Assembly (NCBI GenBank): GCA_036971475.1
Contig: JBAIZL010000063.1
Span: 635,889 to 699,888, forward strand
Length of the DNA stretch: 64,000 nucleotides
Reading direction: 5' to 3'
DNA from: Prosapia bicincta
Lineage: Eukaryota; Arthropoda; Insecta; Hemiptera; Cercopidae
In this document: piece after piece, positions 36,067 to 47,908 of the stretch
Layout of the letters: every line of letters begins with the position of its first letter
How positions within the stretch are numbered: the stretch's first letter is position 1
Notes under the pieces: model-generated
Databases searched by the model: none
Seen by the model: only the letters and a program-made list of their open reading frames with translations
What the model was told of the DNA's origin: nothing
Made by a program: the position numbers and the translations under genes

Positions 36067-38144
36067 TCATAGGCTGTTAGAAGGCACCGCCTTAAATCAA
36101 CCTATACATAAATTTAGCTTACACGTTTATTGGTCTCTTATACAGTATATGCATTAATATCATTCCTATATGGCTACCACATTTTATTTAAGGTCCTACA
36201 AAACAAATGTTAAAAAGCAATATTTTATAACAATAGCTATAAACTAATTTATTACACTAAAGCATTTCCTTAGCTTAAATGATAGTAAAAACTTTAAAAC
36301 TATACTTTATTTATAGAAATAATGGTTTTAATCAATACTGACATCTAAAATGTTCCTTCTGGGCGGCGACACTATTCAGTATTGTAGTGAATGATCGATC
36401 CCCTATACTTCTTGTTATACTTTAAAAATCGTATATAAAATTGTATTCCTCCAGATTGTATATTATTATTTATAAATGCATTTCAGAAATACATAATATT
36501 TTTGGTAGAAAATGAAAAACCTATTTTCCGTATTAAAAAAGTTGCCGCAAATTATACTGCTGATTGATCGATTTTTTCTATTAACAAACATAATCCCACA
36601 AAAACAAATTACATCTGCTTACCAACGAAATCGGACATTTCGTTCTAAAGTTACCACGATGTAGACACGAAAATATCTGGATATTAGTATATATTTGTGA
36701 GTATAAATTTTAACAAATATTTTTTCAAATTCCTGAGACCTCAAAACAAACTTTCATCTTAGACTCCGGAATGGGATATTTTCCAAGGGAAATTCACTGA
36801 TTAACCAAAGTGAAAATAAATGTTTTAAGAAAAATATTTTTTACTCAGTAGATATTATAGTATGCCATTTTTGCGGGAGAAGAATTATTAAAGCCCTTAT
36901 TTTAGTGAGTTTAAAAATATTGTGGTGGTTTTCCTCTCTTTTATAGTACAAAGGTACCAGTACGGCGTGTTCCCGTCTACCCTCCTGGTAAGTCGACCAC
37001 ATGAGGGGGCGACGACATACGTTTTTACAATCACCCAAGTGCCTAGAACAATAATCTGAAATAAAATGGAGCTAGGCTATCAGTGCATGCTCACCCCCCA
37101 TGTATAAATGGCATTTCTAATACATGTCTAACGTTGAGTGGAGCCGTGTTTTTTTGATAGACCATGCATTTAGCTTCATTATCAACTATTATTTTACAAC
37201 ATTTTTGTGTGTTAAATGTTTTAAATAAATATAAAACTGTTTCTATTACTTAAGATTGTGATTTGTTTCTGAGTATCATCACAATCCTTACAGTAAAAGT
37301 TTCAAAATTTTGATTCCAGGATCGTATCATTGGCAAATAAGGTGTCCCTTTTGGAATATATTGAACTTAGTATTGAATATGAATCTGTAAGAATAATGTT
37401 GTATTGGAAACAATAAATATTATATCACTAAAACCAATGTAAATACTTTACAAGTTGCCTGTAGTAGCAATTACTTATATTTGTTATGGACAGGCGTTTC
37501 GGGAGATGTGTCCCATTTTCAACTCAGACCGTAACAATCAACGCCAAATTTAAGTAAATGCTACTATAGGCAACTTGTAAAATATTTACAATTCTTTTAG
37601 TGAAAACTATTAGCTCTACGTAAAGATGAATTCAACTAATATAAATATTTTTTTTTACAAATCATGACTTATAAAAGGAGACTGTAATGTTTTATTCAAA
37701 TTTTGAAATAATTTATTTAGCTTCTTCAGACAGTCTTCTTGAATTGTTTAATATTCCTGATGATGTTGGTACTATTGGCCAACGAAAAGCTTTGAATTGT
37801 AAATTCAAATATAATTCTTGTATTTGTATTTTGACTTTTGTTCTTTTTATATATATAAGTTACGTGTTTTATTAAGCACGAGAGACTTTAAATAAAAATG
37901 ATTTTATTTGTATAAATCTTTAAAAATTTAGAATAACTTAAAGTTGAATATGTTACAAAATTATGCTTTATAAATACAAGAGATGTACATTCTGTTGAAG
38001 TTGAGACAACTGATCTCTTCTAAAGTACGCTACACACTAAGTTAACAATGGTACGCAATTGCTCAACATACAAAGCTTGCGTTAGAAAATTATACATAGG
38101 TCATCTTAATATTAGCTACATCTAAAATACTTAGTTATAAACCT

Positions 38145-38149
<5 letters not shown>
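36067..38149. other. AT-rich non-coding stretch
   Basis: No gene supported. The near-duplicate words gtagtagcaattacttat and 'tttacaagttgcc/ggcaacttgtaaa' (about 37446 and 37566) form a loose inverted pair around 37.5 kb. Confidence 0.4.

Positions 38150-38200
<51 letters not shown>
38150..38200. repeat. (TA)n microsatellite
   Basis: Uninterrupted ta run of about 50 bases. Confidence 0.95.
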
Positions 38201-38202
<2 letters not shown>

Positions 38203-38730
38203 TCTATAATTGTAACTAAGTCTAAAGACCTACGCACACCTCTGAAATTAGCTGGTTTCCTTTAAACTTGTAAAGATGAGGGAATACATCTAAACTAATC
38301 TATAACAGGGGAAGAACCTAGAAAATGTTTAAAAGGTTGTGGTATTAGGCACACATACCCTATTTCATGAAGGTCAATAAAGTTGTGCAATCAAAGTTCA
38401 AAGAACACACTATCCTTTTGTGACGGGTCCATTTTACAGATATTTCTGCTCACAAATATTGCAAGGAATTTGGCGAATCGAGCACACAGATTAGTTTTAA
38501 ATTTAACTTTTGTAAAGGATAAAACACTTATGACCGTCGATTTTGAGATAAGGGAATTGGTTTAGGTTTTCAGCTAATCGGTGTTTTTGGTCTGTACACC
38601 ATGCGGAGAAAGGTTGAACTCGTTTCCTACATAAAGGGATTTTAGTAACTAAAAATATTTATTTCAGGAGCATAGAATTAGTTAGTTTTGGAAATTCAGT
38701 CTAGCTTTTCTGTCAAGAAATAACGTTCAA
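38201..38730. other. AT-rich non-coding DNA
   Basis: Unique sequence leading into the satellite; no gene supported. Confidence 0.4.
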
Positions 38731-41700
38731 CCATAGGATTGGTGAATTAGTGGAGTTGTACTTGGCTTCGGTCCAACTAGCCGACATGATTATACATCAA
38801 CAACCATCCATAGATCGGTGAACTAGTGGAGTTGTACTTGGCTTCGGTCCAACTAGCCGACATTATTGTAAATCAACAACCATCCATAGATCGGTGAACT
38901 AGTGGAGCTGTACTTGGCTTCGGTCCAACTAGCCGACATTATTTTACACCAACAACCATCCATAGATCGGTGAACTAGTGGAGTTGTACTTGGCTCCGGT
39001 CCAACTAGCCGACATTATTGTAAATCAACAACCATCCATAGATCGGTGAACTAGTGAAGTTGTACTTGGCTTCGGTCCAACTAGCCGACATGATTATACA
39101 TCAACAACCATCCATAGATCGGTGAACTAGTGGAGTTGTACTTGGCTTCGGTCCAACTAGCCGACATTATTGTAAATCAACAACCATCCATAGATCGGTG
39201 AACTAGTGAAGTTGTACTTGGCTTCGGTCCAACTAGCCGGCATGATTATACATCAACAACCATCCATAGATCGGTGAACTAGTGGAGTTGTACTTGGCTT
39301 CGGTCCAACTAGCCGACATTATTGTAAATCAACAATCATCCATAGATCGGTGAACTAGTGAAGTTGTACTTGGCTTCGGTCCAACTAGCCGGCATGATTA
39401 TACATCAACAACCATCCATAGATTGGTGAACTAGTGGAGTTATACTTGGCTTCGGTCCAACTAGCCGACATTATTGTACATCAACAACCATCCATAGATC
39501 GGTGAACTAGTGGACTTGTACTTGGCTTCGGTCCAACTAGCCGACATGATTATACATCAACAACCATCGATAGATCGGTGAACTAGTGGAGTTGTACTTG
39601 GCTTCGGGCCAACTAGCCGACATTATTGTACACCAACAACCATCCATAGATCGGTGAACTAGTGGAGTTTTACTTGGCTTCGGTCCAACTAGCCGACATG
39701 ATTATACATCAACAACCATCCATAGATCGGTGAACTAGTGGAGTTGTACTTGGCTTCGGTCCAACTAGCCGACATTATTGTACACCAACAACCATCCATA
39801 GGATCACCGAACTAGTGGAGTTGTACTTGGCTTCGGTCCAACTAGCCGACATTATTGTACAACAACAACCATCCATAGGATCACTAAACGACAGGAGTTG
39901 TACTTGGTTTCCGTCCAACTAGCCGACATTATTGTACACCAACAACCATCCATAGATCGGTGAACTAGTGGATTTGTACTTGGCTTCGGTCCAACTAGCC
40001 GACATTATTGTACACCAACAATCATTCATAGGATCACCGAACTAGTGTAGTTGTACTTGGCTTCGGTCCAACTGGCCGACATTATTGTACACCAACAACC
40101 ATCCATAGGATCACCGAACTAGTGTAGTTGTACTTGGCTTCGGTCCAAATAGCCGATATTATTGCACACCAACAACCATCCATAGATCGGTGAACTAGTG
40201 GAGTTGTACTTGGCTTCGGTCCAACTAGCCGACATTATTGTACACCAACAACCATCCATAGATCGGTGAACTAGTGTAGTTGTACTTGACTTCGGTCCAA
40301 CTAGCCGACATTATTGTACACCAACAACCATCCATAGATCGGTGTACTAGTGGAGTTGTACTTGGCTTCGGTCAAACTAGCCGACATGATTATTCATCAA
40401 CAACCATCCATAGATCGGTGAACTAGTGGAGTTGTAATTGGCTTCGGTCCAACTAGCCGACATTATTGTACACCAACAACCATCCATAGATCGGTGAACT
40501 AGTGGAGTTGTACTTGGCTTCGGTCCAACTAGCCGACATGATTATACATCAACAACCATCCATAGATCGGTGAACTAGTGGAGTTGTACTTGGCTTCGGT
40601 CCAACTAGCCGACATTATTGTACACCAACAACCATCCATAGATCGGTGAACTAGTGGAGTTGTACTTGGCTTCGGTCCAACTAGCCGACATTATTGTACA
40701 CCAACAACCATCCATAGATCGGTGAACTAGTGGAGTTGTACTTGGCTTCGGTCCAACTAGCCGACATTATTGTACACCAACAACCATCCATAGGATCACC
40801 GAACTAGTGTAGTTGTACTTGGTTTTGGTCAAACTAGACGACATTATTGTACACCAACAAACATCCATAGATCGGTGAACTAGTGGAGTTGTACTTGGCT
40901 TCGGTCCAACTAGCCGACATTATTGTACACCAACAACCATCCATAGGATCACCGAACTAGTGTAGTTGTACTTGGCTTCGGTCCAACTAGCCGACATTAT
41001 TGTACACCAACAACCATCCATAAGATCACCGAACTAGTGTAGTTGTACTTGGCTTCGGTCCAACTAGCCGACATTATTGTACACCAACAACCATCCATAG
41101 ATCGGTGTACTAGTGGAGTTGTACTTGGCTTCGGTCAAACTAGCCGACATGATTATACATCAACAACCATCCATAGATCGGTGAACTAGTGGAGTTGTAA
41201 TTGGCTTCGGTCCAACTAGCCGACATTATTGTACACCAACAACTATCCATAGATCGGTGAACTAGTGGAGTTGTACTTGGCTTCGGTCCAACTAGCCGAC
41301 ATTATTATACACCAACAACCATCCATAGGATCACTAAACTAGTTGAGTGTAACTTGGCTTTGGACCAACTAGCCGACATTATTGTACACCAACAACCATC
41401 CATAGGATCGCTAAACGAGAGGAGTTGTACTTGGCTTTGGTCCAACTAGCTGACATTATTGTACACCAACAACCATCCATAGATCGGTGAACTAGTGGAG
41501 TTGTACTTGGCTTCGGTCCAACTAGCCGACATTATTGTACACCAACAACCATCCATAGGATCACTAAACTAGTGGAGTTGTACTTGGCTTTGGTCCAACT
41601 AGCCGACCTTATTGTACACCAACAACCATCCATAGGATTACTGAACTAGTGGAGTTGTACTTGGCTTTTTTCCAACTAGCCGACATTATTGTACACCAAC

Positions 41701-42403
41701 ACCCATCCATAGGATCACTAAACTAGTGGAGTTGTATTTGGCTTTGGTCCAACTATCCGACATTATTGTACACCAACAACCATCCATAGGATCACTAAAC
41801 TAGTGGAGTTGTACTTGGCTTCGGTCCAACTAGCCGACATTATTGTACATCAACAACCATCCATAGATCGGTTGAACTAGTGGAGTTGTACTTGGCTTCG
41901 GTCCAACTAGCCGACATTATTGTACACCAACAACCATCCATAGGATCACTAAACTAGTGGAGTTGTACTTGGCTTTGGTCCAACTAGCCGACTTTATTGT
42001 ACACCTACAACCATCCATAGGATCAATAAACTAGTGGAGTTGTACTTGGCTTTGGTCCAACTAGCCGACTTTATTGTACATCAATAACCATCCATAGATC
42101 GGTGAACAAGTTGAGTTTCACTTGGCGTCGGTCCAACTAGCCGACATTATTATACACCAACAACCATCCATAGATCGGTGAACTAGTGGAGTTTCACTTG
42201 GCGTCGGTCCAACTAGCCGACATTATTGTACAACAACAACTATCCATATAGGATCACCGAACTAGCGGAGTTGTACTTGGCTTCGGTCCAACTAGCCGAC
42301 ATTATTGTACACCAACAACCATCCATAGGATCACCGAACTAGTGAAGTTGTACTTGGCTTTGGTCCAATTAGCCGACATTATTGTACACCAACAACCATC
42401 CAT
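38731..42403. repeat. 76/77-bp satellite array, about 48 copies
   Basis: Head-to-tail units contain gaactagtggagttgtactt, ggcttcggtccaactagccg and acattattgtacaccaacaa; cttgg starts at 38761, 38837, 38913 and so on. Two main forms exist. The 76-base form has atagatcggtgaac and the 77-base form has ataggatcaccgaac. They differ by a 7-base inversion (tcggtga versus tcaccga) plus one g. The right half also has derived ggatcactaaac units and ctttgg in place of cttcgg. Early units alternate 'gattatacatc' and 'attattgtaaatc', giving 152-base dimers. 76 is not a multiple of 3, so frames across it are noise. Confidence 0.98.
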
Positions 42404-42538
42404 GTAGAGACTGAACCTAACCCAACGTCTTCGTGAACTGGAGAATTTTCTATGCACGAGCTGGTTTGAAGTTCGCAATAATAGAAAATGTTTCAAAGTC
42501 GTTCTTACTTACATTAGCATAGTAATTACTATTTAGTG
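42404..42538. other. Unique spacer between two arrays
   Basis: About 135 bases of non-repeated sequence. Confidence 0.6.
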
Positions 42539-43981
42539 GACCTCCTGCCACCCCTGCCTTAATGCCCAGCCTTGATTCTGCCGTGAGAATGTCACCTATA
42601 TGGTAGCACTTCATGCCTTAATAGGTCCATCTCAATGGTTAGATTTCCTGTCTTGAGAGTGGCCCTTAGATGGCACCACCTCTTGACGTAAAAGTGCCAC
42701 CTCAATAGATGTACCTTCTGTTTTGAAAGTAGCAACTAGATGCAACACCTCCTTATTGAGAGGGCCATCTCGATACTGCATCTCCTGTCTTGAGAGTAAC
42801 ACCTAGATGGCACCACCTCCCGCATTGAGAGGATCACCTCGATGGCTGCACCTCATGCCTTAAGAAGGCCACTCCGATGTATGCACCTCCTGTCTGGAGA
42901 GTGGCACATAGATGAGAGAACCTCCTGCCATTAGAGTAGCACTTTGATAGCTACACCTGCTACCTAGAAAAGGCCACCTAAATGGATGGTCCTCCTGCTT
43001 TAGGAGGGCGACTCCGACGTATTCACCTCCTCTATTGAGAGTGGTACCTAGATTCCAGCACCTCCTGCCTTAATTGTGTCACTTTGAAGGCTGCAGCTTC
43101 TGTCATGAGAGTGTCACCCAGATGATAGCACCTCCTGCCTTAAGAGGGCCACCTCGAAGGCTTCACCTCCTGTCTTGAGGGTGGCACCTAGATTCCAGTA
43201 CCTCCTGCCTTAATTGTGTCACCTTGAAGGGTGCAGATTCTGTCTTGAGAGTGGTATCTAGATGGTAGCAACTCCTGGCTTAAGAGGGTACCTAAATGTT
43301 TGAAATTCCTGTTTTGAGAGTGACACTTGGATGGCAGCACCCCCTGACTTAAAAGCACCACCTCAATAGATGCAGCTTCTGTTTTGAAGAAGTAGCACCT
43401 AGATGTAGCACCTCCTGTTTTGAGTTAGTCACCTCGATGGCTTGAAATTCTGTCTTGAAAATGGTACCTAGATGGCAGCACTTTCTGCTTTAAAAGTGCC
43501 ACCTCGATGGGTCCACCCTCTGTCTTGAACGTGATAACTGGATGGCACCACCTCTCGCCTTGAGAGGACCACCTCGATGAGTGCACCTCATGCCTTAAAA
43601 GGGCTACGGCGATGTATGCAACTCCAGTCTTGAGAGTGGCACCTAGATAAGAGCACATCCTGCCTTGAGAAGGCCACCTTGATGGCTGCACCTCATGCTT
43701 TAAGAAGGCCACTCCGATGTATACGCCTCCTGTCATGAGAATGAACCCTAAACTGGAGCACCTCCTGCCTTATGAATGGCACCTAGATACCTGCAGGTTC
43801 TGTCTTGAGAGTGTCACCTAGATTGTAGCACCTCCTGCATTAAGAGGGCCACCTCGATGGCTGCACCTCCTGTCTTGAGAGTGGCACCTAGATGGCAGCA
43901 CTTACTGCCTTAATTGTGCTTCCTTGATGGCTGCACCTTCTGTCTTGAGGGTGGCACCTAGATTGCAGAACCTCTGCCTTT
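42539..43981. repeat. 35-bp tandem repeat in 70-bp dimers, about 41 copies
   Basis: Two related 35-base units alternate. One has cttgagagtggcacctagat then ggcagcacctcctgc; the other has cttaagagggccacctcgat then ggctgcacctcctgt. Copies are diverged by many point changes but indels are few, so register is mostly kept. The 103-codon minus-strand frame (43425-43736) is repeat-derived. Confidence 0.95.
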
Positions 43982-44132
43982 GGAATTAACGAATCACTGG
44001 AGTAGAAGTTTACCTGTCTATTAAATAACCACACAAGATAAAATTGGTCCTTCTATCTGGACTATACATTTGGACCAATAAGAGCCAAATCGATACCTTC
44101 TTTTGGCTTTACCGGCTGCATTACAATAACTA

Positions 44133-44556
44133 GAATATAAGACGTCGGTCATATCAAATTAAACTTGTAGAGCTACAAACATTTGCCCATATTCTTAGGT
44201 ACGTTACCACTTCAATGTACCTTGTAATGTACAAAATAATGTATCTTTACACGAAACTTCGAACGAAGGAATGTAAGATGTCGGTCATATCAAATTAAAC
44301 TTGTAGAGCTACAAACATTTGTTCATATTCTTAGGTAAGTTACCACTTTAATGTACCTTGTAATGTACAAAATCATGTATCTTTACACGAAACTTCGAAC
44401 GAAAGAATATAAGACGTCTTTCATATCAAATTAAACTTGTAAAGCTACAAACATTTGTTCATATTCTTAGGTAAGTTACCACTTTAATGTACCTTGTAAT
44501 GTACAAAATCATGTATCTTTACACGAAACTTCGAACGAAGGAATGTAAGACATATT
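44133..44556. repeat. 136-bp tandem repeat, 3 copies
   Basis: Units start at 44141, 44277 and 44413 (gacgtcggtcatatcaaatt and variants). A flanking scrap continues at 44549. Identity between copies is very high, especially between the second and third. Confidence 0.97.
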
Positions 44557-45205
44557 CCATGAGAATACAATCTCTTGGATTCGTGATTACTGCCTTAATA
44601 TACGCGTTACATTAAACCACTGATTATAATGTTTATATTTAAATAAACATTAGTGGTCAAATTTATATATTATAGACGCAGTCAACCTTATTTATTACAC
44701 TAGTTAACGACTTACAAAGTTGTAGTTTAAGTGAAAACATGAAAAACCTGTTGACAATAAAGCGTTCCTGTCGAGGCGGATAAATTATTTAAAATTACTT
44801 AACTTTGTTAGCCTAATAATAACGTTTAAGTTTCGTCTATCCCCATGTGCACTAGCCATATATCGTATTATCTATAAGAATAGCCATTGATATTATATTT
44901 TATGTAAAACAAAATTGTTTATTTAATTATTTTTCGAAATATAAACTGTTGACAACAATTATCCTAGAAACTAACAACAATTACAAATAAACTGAAACAT
45001 TACCATAGTTTCATAAAGACACTTTTGCTTGAGATTTGTTTTCGATTAGAAGCGAAAATATGAATCTAAGGAGTTTTTTAAAACTTTGTAAGTTTTCTTT
45101 AATATATTTATTTAATATTTATAATATTATTATACCCACAGAATCTCTCTGTAAACATAAATATATAAGAAAACAACTACTAACATTCCAAACGCTGTTT
45201 TGTAA
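44557..45205. other. AT-rich non-coding DNA
   Basis: Nothing recognisable. Confidence 0.4.
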
Positions 45206-45811
45206 GTAGTGCTTGCCCTCAGCTGGTTATATGCTGCCTTGTAAAGAGTTGCCCTCAGCTGGTTATATGCTGCCTTGTAAAGAGTTGCCCTCAGCTGGTT
45301 ATATGCTGCCTTGTAAAGAGTTGCCCTCAGCTGGTTATATGTGCCTTGTAAAGAGTTGTGCGTGACCTCAGCTGGTTATATGCTGCCTTGTAAAGAGTTG
45401 CCCTCAGCTGGTTATATGCTGTCTTGTAAAGAGTTGTGCGTGACCTCAGCTGGTTATATGCTGCCTTGTAAAGAGTTGCCCTCAGCTGGTTATATGCTGT
45501 CTTGTAAAGAGTTGTGCGTGACCTCAGCTGGTTATATGCTGCCTTGTAAAGAGTTGCCCTCAGCTGGTTATATGCTGCCTTGTAAAGAGTTGTGCGTGAC
45601 CTCAACTGGTTATATGCTGCCTTGTAAAGAGTTGTGCGTGACCACAACTGGTTATATGCTGCCTTGTAAAGAGTTGTGCGTGACCTCAACTGGTTATATG
45701 CTGCCTTGTAAAGAGTTGTGCTTGCCCTCAGCTGGTTATATGCTGCCTTGTAAAGAGTTGTGCGTGACCTCAGCTGGTTATATGCTGCCTTGTAAAGAGT
45801 TGTGCGTGACC
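45206..45811 (+). repeat. 36/42-bp tandem repeat, open in frame on both strands
   Basis: Short units of 36 bases (ctcagctggttatatgctgc plus cttgtaaagagttgcc) mix with long units of 42 that add gtgcgtga-type sequence. Both lengths are multiples of three. From 45341 the plus strand therefore encodes YMLPCKELCVTSAG (14) and YMLPCKELPSAG (12) units for about 155 residues. The minus strand encodes TTLYKAAYNQLRSR-like units (45327-45689). A one-base deletion at about 45340 breaks frame with the first four units. I see no promoter, signal peptide or non-repeat coding flank, so coding is doubtful. Confidence 0.9.
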
Positions 45812-45879
45812 TTAATACGGGATTATAATAAAAGAATGGTGCGGTCGGTAATTCGGAGATTTCTTTTCTCAGTTAGATG

Positions 45880-46265
45880 AACTCGAAAACATTCATCAAC
45901 TTCATTTCCAACAAGACGGTGCTTTCCCACACTTCAGTCCATTGGACACGGACACTTTGAACGAAAAATTTGGAGATCGATGGATAAGCAAGGATCCATT
46001 CTGTGGCCTCCAAGGAGTCCAAATCTGAAACTTTGTGATTTTTTCCTGGAGGGGTACATCAAAAGCGTTGTTTATTCACAAAGAATTCACGACCTGGACC
46101 ACATAAAAACAGGATTAATGAAGCAATGAGAACCATAACCGAAGAAATGTTAACGGAGAGAAGTTGAGTATCGTTTGGACATTTGTCTAGAGACTAAGGG
46201 CGCACATAGTAGTCTTCACTCGCTCTTACCTAACTTACAAAAGCCTATTAGAAATAAGGGGTTTG
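45880..46265 (+). pseudogene. IS630/Tc1/mariner-type DDE transposase remnant
   Basis: Three consecutive frames give pieces in the right order. HFQQDGAFPHF...LNEKFGDRW is the second catalytic Asp region (about 45900-45985). LWPPRSPNLKLCDFFLEGYIK (one residue trimmed here: LWPPRSPNLKLCDFFLEGYI) lies in the next frame, where DFFLWGYLK is usual. RINEAMRTITEEMLTE and then EYRLDICLETKGAH complete the C-terminus. At least two frameshifts and several stops make it dead. No N-terminal helix-turn-helix or terminal inverted repeats were found; the left side is replaced by the 36/42-bp array. The family assignment rests on the QQDGA.PH...P.SPDL..LDFFLWG pattern. Confidence 0.78.
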
Positions 46266-46999
46266 GTTAGAAATAAGGAGGGTTAGAGTAATCTTGTGAA
46301 CGTTACTGTATCCAACATAAATGGTTCCTTCTACAAAACATTAGGCATAGACAACCTTCTATTGTAATTAATATCCTCAAAACGGATACCACGGATCTCT
46401 CTTTATCTCTATATTACTGTGGAAGGCCTAAATTATAAAAATGCCAATATTCTCTGGGAGAAATATTAGTAATAAGCTATTATCAGACAGAATATTTGCT
46501 AGTATTACCATTCATTCGGACCATCGCCAGTGTATATGTCGACAAGCACTAATAAGTCATGATGGAAGAATAGGTATCCAATACGCCACAATGCTTTCCA
46601 CGATATGCCTAAATATTCTATAATAGATATACATACTCGAATAGATCTTGACAAGGCTCATCGCCAGCTTTCCTGAAATGTATTACTTGTAAACATGTTA
46701 CTCTGCTGTTGATGTCAAACTTGCGATGCTCAACCGGCTCTCTACACACTGTAACATGCTTCCTCTATGTCATACTACCCTCCACCATTACTTTACTACA
46801 CAATTTTATCAAGTAGATCTTACTTCATCGGAAATTCACTCGATTCATTTTAATTTCCAATTATAATTCGCTATTTATCTTTCACCTAATATTTTCCTTG
46901 ATACATCTTATTCCCATTCTAACAGTTAATTTTATAGAATCCATTTTACTTTGTCTACTAACCTGGAGAAACTAAGCATCCGCTTCATAACACGATAAC
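46266..46999. other. Unassigned AT-rich DNA
   Basis: No gene supported. The 60-codon frame at 46441-46623 has no family resemblance. Confidence 0.4.
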
Positions 47000-47215
47000 T
47001 TTTTATAGTGCGGTTCATCTCTGTTTATCTCTTCCTCTTTGCTTCTATACGCCCCTTCTCCATTTATCACCCCCTTATTCCAACTTTCTCCCTCTTTCTC
47101 TCTGACCCTTTTTCTGTTCCACTTTCTCCCCTCTACCTCCCTCTCCATCTCTCTCGCCCTCTTTCTGGATATCTCTTCATCTCCTTTACTATCTTTCCTA
47201 CACCCCCCCCCATAC
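47000..47215 (+). repeat. Polypyrimidine-rich tract
   Basis: About 200 bases dominated by c and t (for example ctccctctttctctctgacc) ending in cacccccccccat. Frames on both strands here (Ser/Leu/Pro or Lys/Glu/Arg rich) reflect composition. Long homopyrimidine runs can form triplex DNA. Confidence 0.8.
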
Positions 47216-47632
47216 ACAAATTATCAGCGTAATCTTTTACTCCCATTGAACAAAAATCATCCCATAATCAAACATTAGGATTGTGGAATAAGATTCACTT
47301 TGGAATGCTTTCAACTTTTTGTTTTATTTTCTATTCATCCTCATTATAAATAACATCTAGTTTTGTATTCACTTAAAATCTTCTGTCTGCAAGTTCTGTA
47401 TAGACTCATACCGTCAGAATAAACCATTTGCTATCCATATTAATTTCTCATGATTAGTCCTACTACAAGTATAGATCATTAAACAACTGCCTGTTTTTCT
47501 TTCTATTTTTTTAAAAATTTCAAATAACTTTTTTTTTGTTAAGTTTATGATAAATATTCTCTCTTCTTCAGATATGCTTAATAGTATTTAATCTCTCTCA
47601 TTATCTCCGCCCTCTTTCTCTCTCTCGCTATA
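47216..47632. other. AT-rich non-coding DNA
   Basis: Nothing recognisable before the microsatellite. Confidence 0.4.
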
Positions 47633-47637
47633 CATAC

Positions 47638-47694
<57 letters not shown>

Positions 47695-47725
47695 CACACC
47701 CAATAATATAATATTATATACATAA

Positions 47726-47741
<16 letters not shown>
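47633..47741. repeat. (CATA)n(TA)n and TA-rich flank of LINE insertion
   Basis: (cata)n followed by (ta)n, then TA-rich sequence containing tatacataatatat (47717-47730), the left copy of the putative target-site duplication. Confidence 0.9.

Positions 47742-47769
<28 letters not shown>
47742..47769 (-). other. LINE poly(A) tail (T run on plus strand)
   Basis: About 28 consecutive t's on the plus strand end the LINE 3' UTR. Together with the flanking duplication this sets the 3' boundary. Confidence 0.9.
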
Positions 47770-47908
47770 ATTAAAACTGGTCATTTCTGACCAACCATTA
47801 ATTTACATTTGATAATTAGATTTTAGCTTTTATTATAAAGAATCCATTGATTTCTATTGTATCTTGTTTGATGTTGGAAGCCAACCGGCGTGAGGAAGAG
47901 TATTGTTG

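Noticed and set aside
37754..37790. Hammerhead ribozyme: ctgatga, gttgg/ccaac stem, gaaa, then a tttgaatt/aattcaaa hairpin
   Set aside because: An extra base sits between the core and stem II, the A15.1-U16.1 region has unpaired bases, and no convincing stem I closes it. A covariance-model search would settle it.
38731..42403. Hammerhead motif in the satellite unit
   Set aside because: The unit lacks CTGANGA and the paired GAAA core.
42302..42496. 64-codon minus-strand frame
   Set aside because: It lies mostly in the satellite edge.
43425..43736. 103-codon minus-strand frame
   Set aside because: Translation of the 35-bp repeat, which has no preserved coding pattern.
46972..47278. Ser/Leu/Pro and Lys/Glu/Arg-rich frames
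   Set aside because: Composition effect of a polypyrimidine tract.
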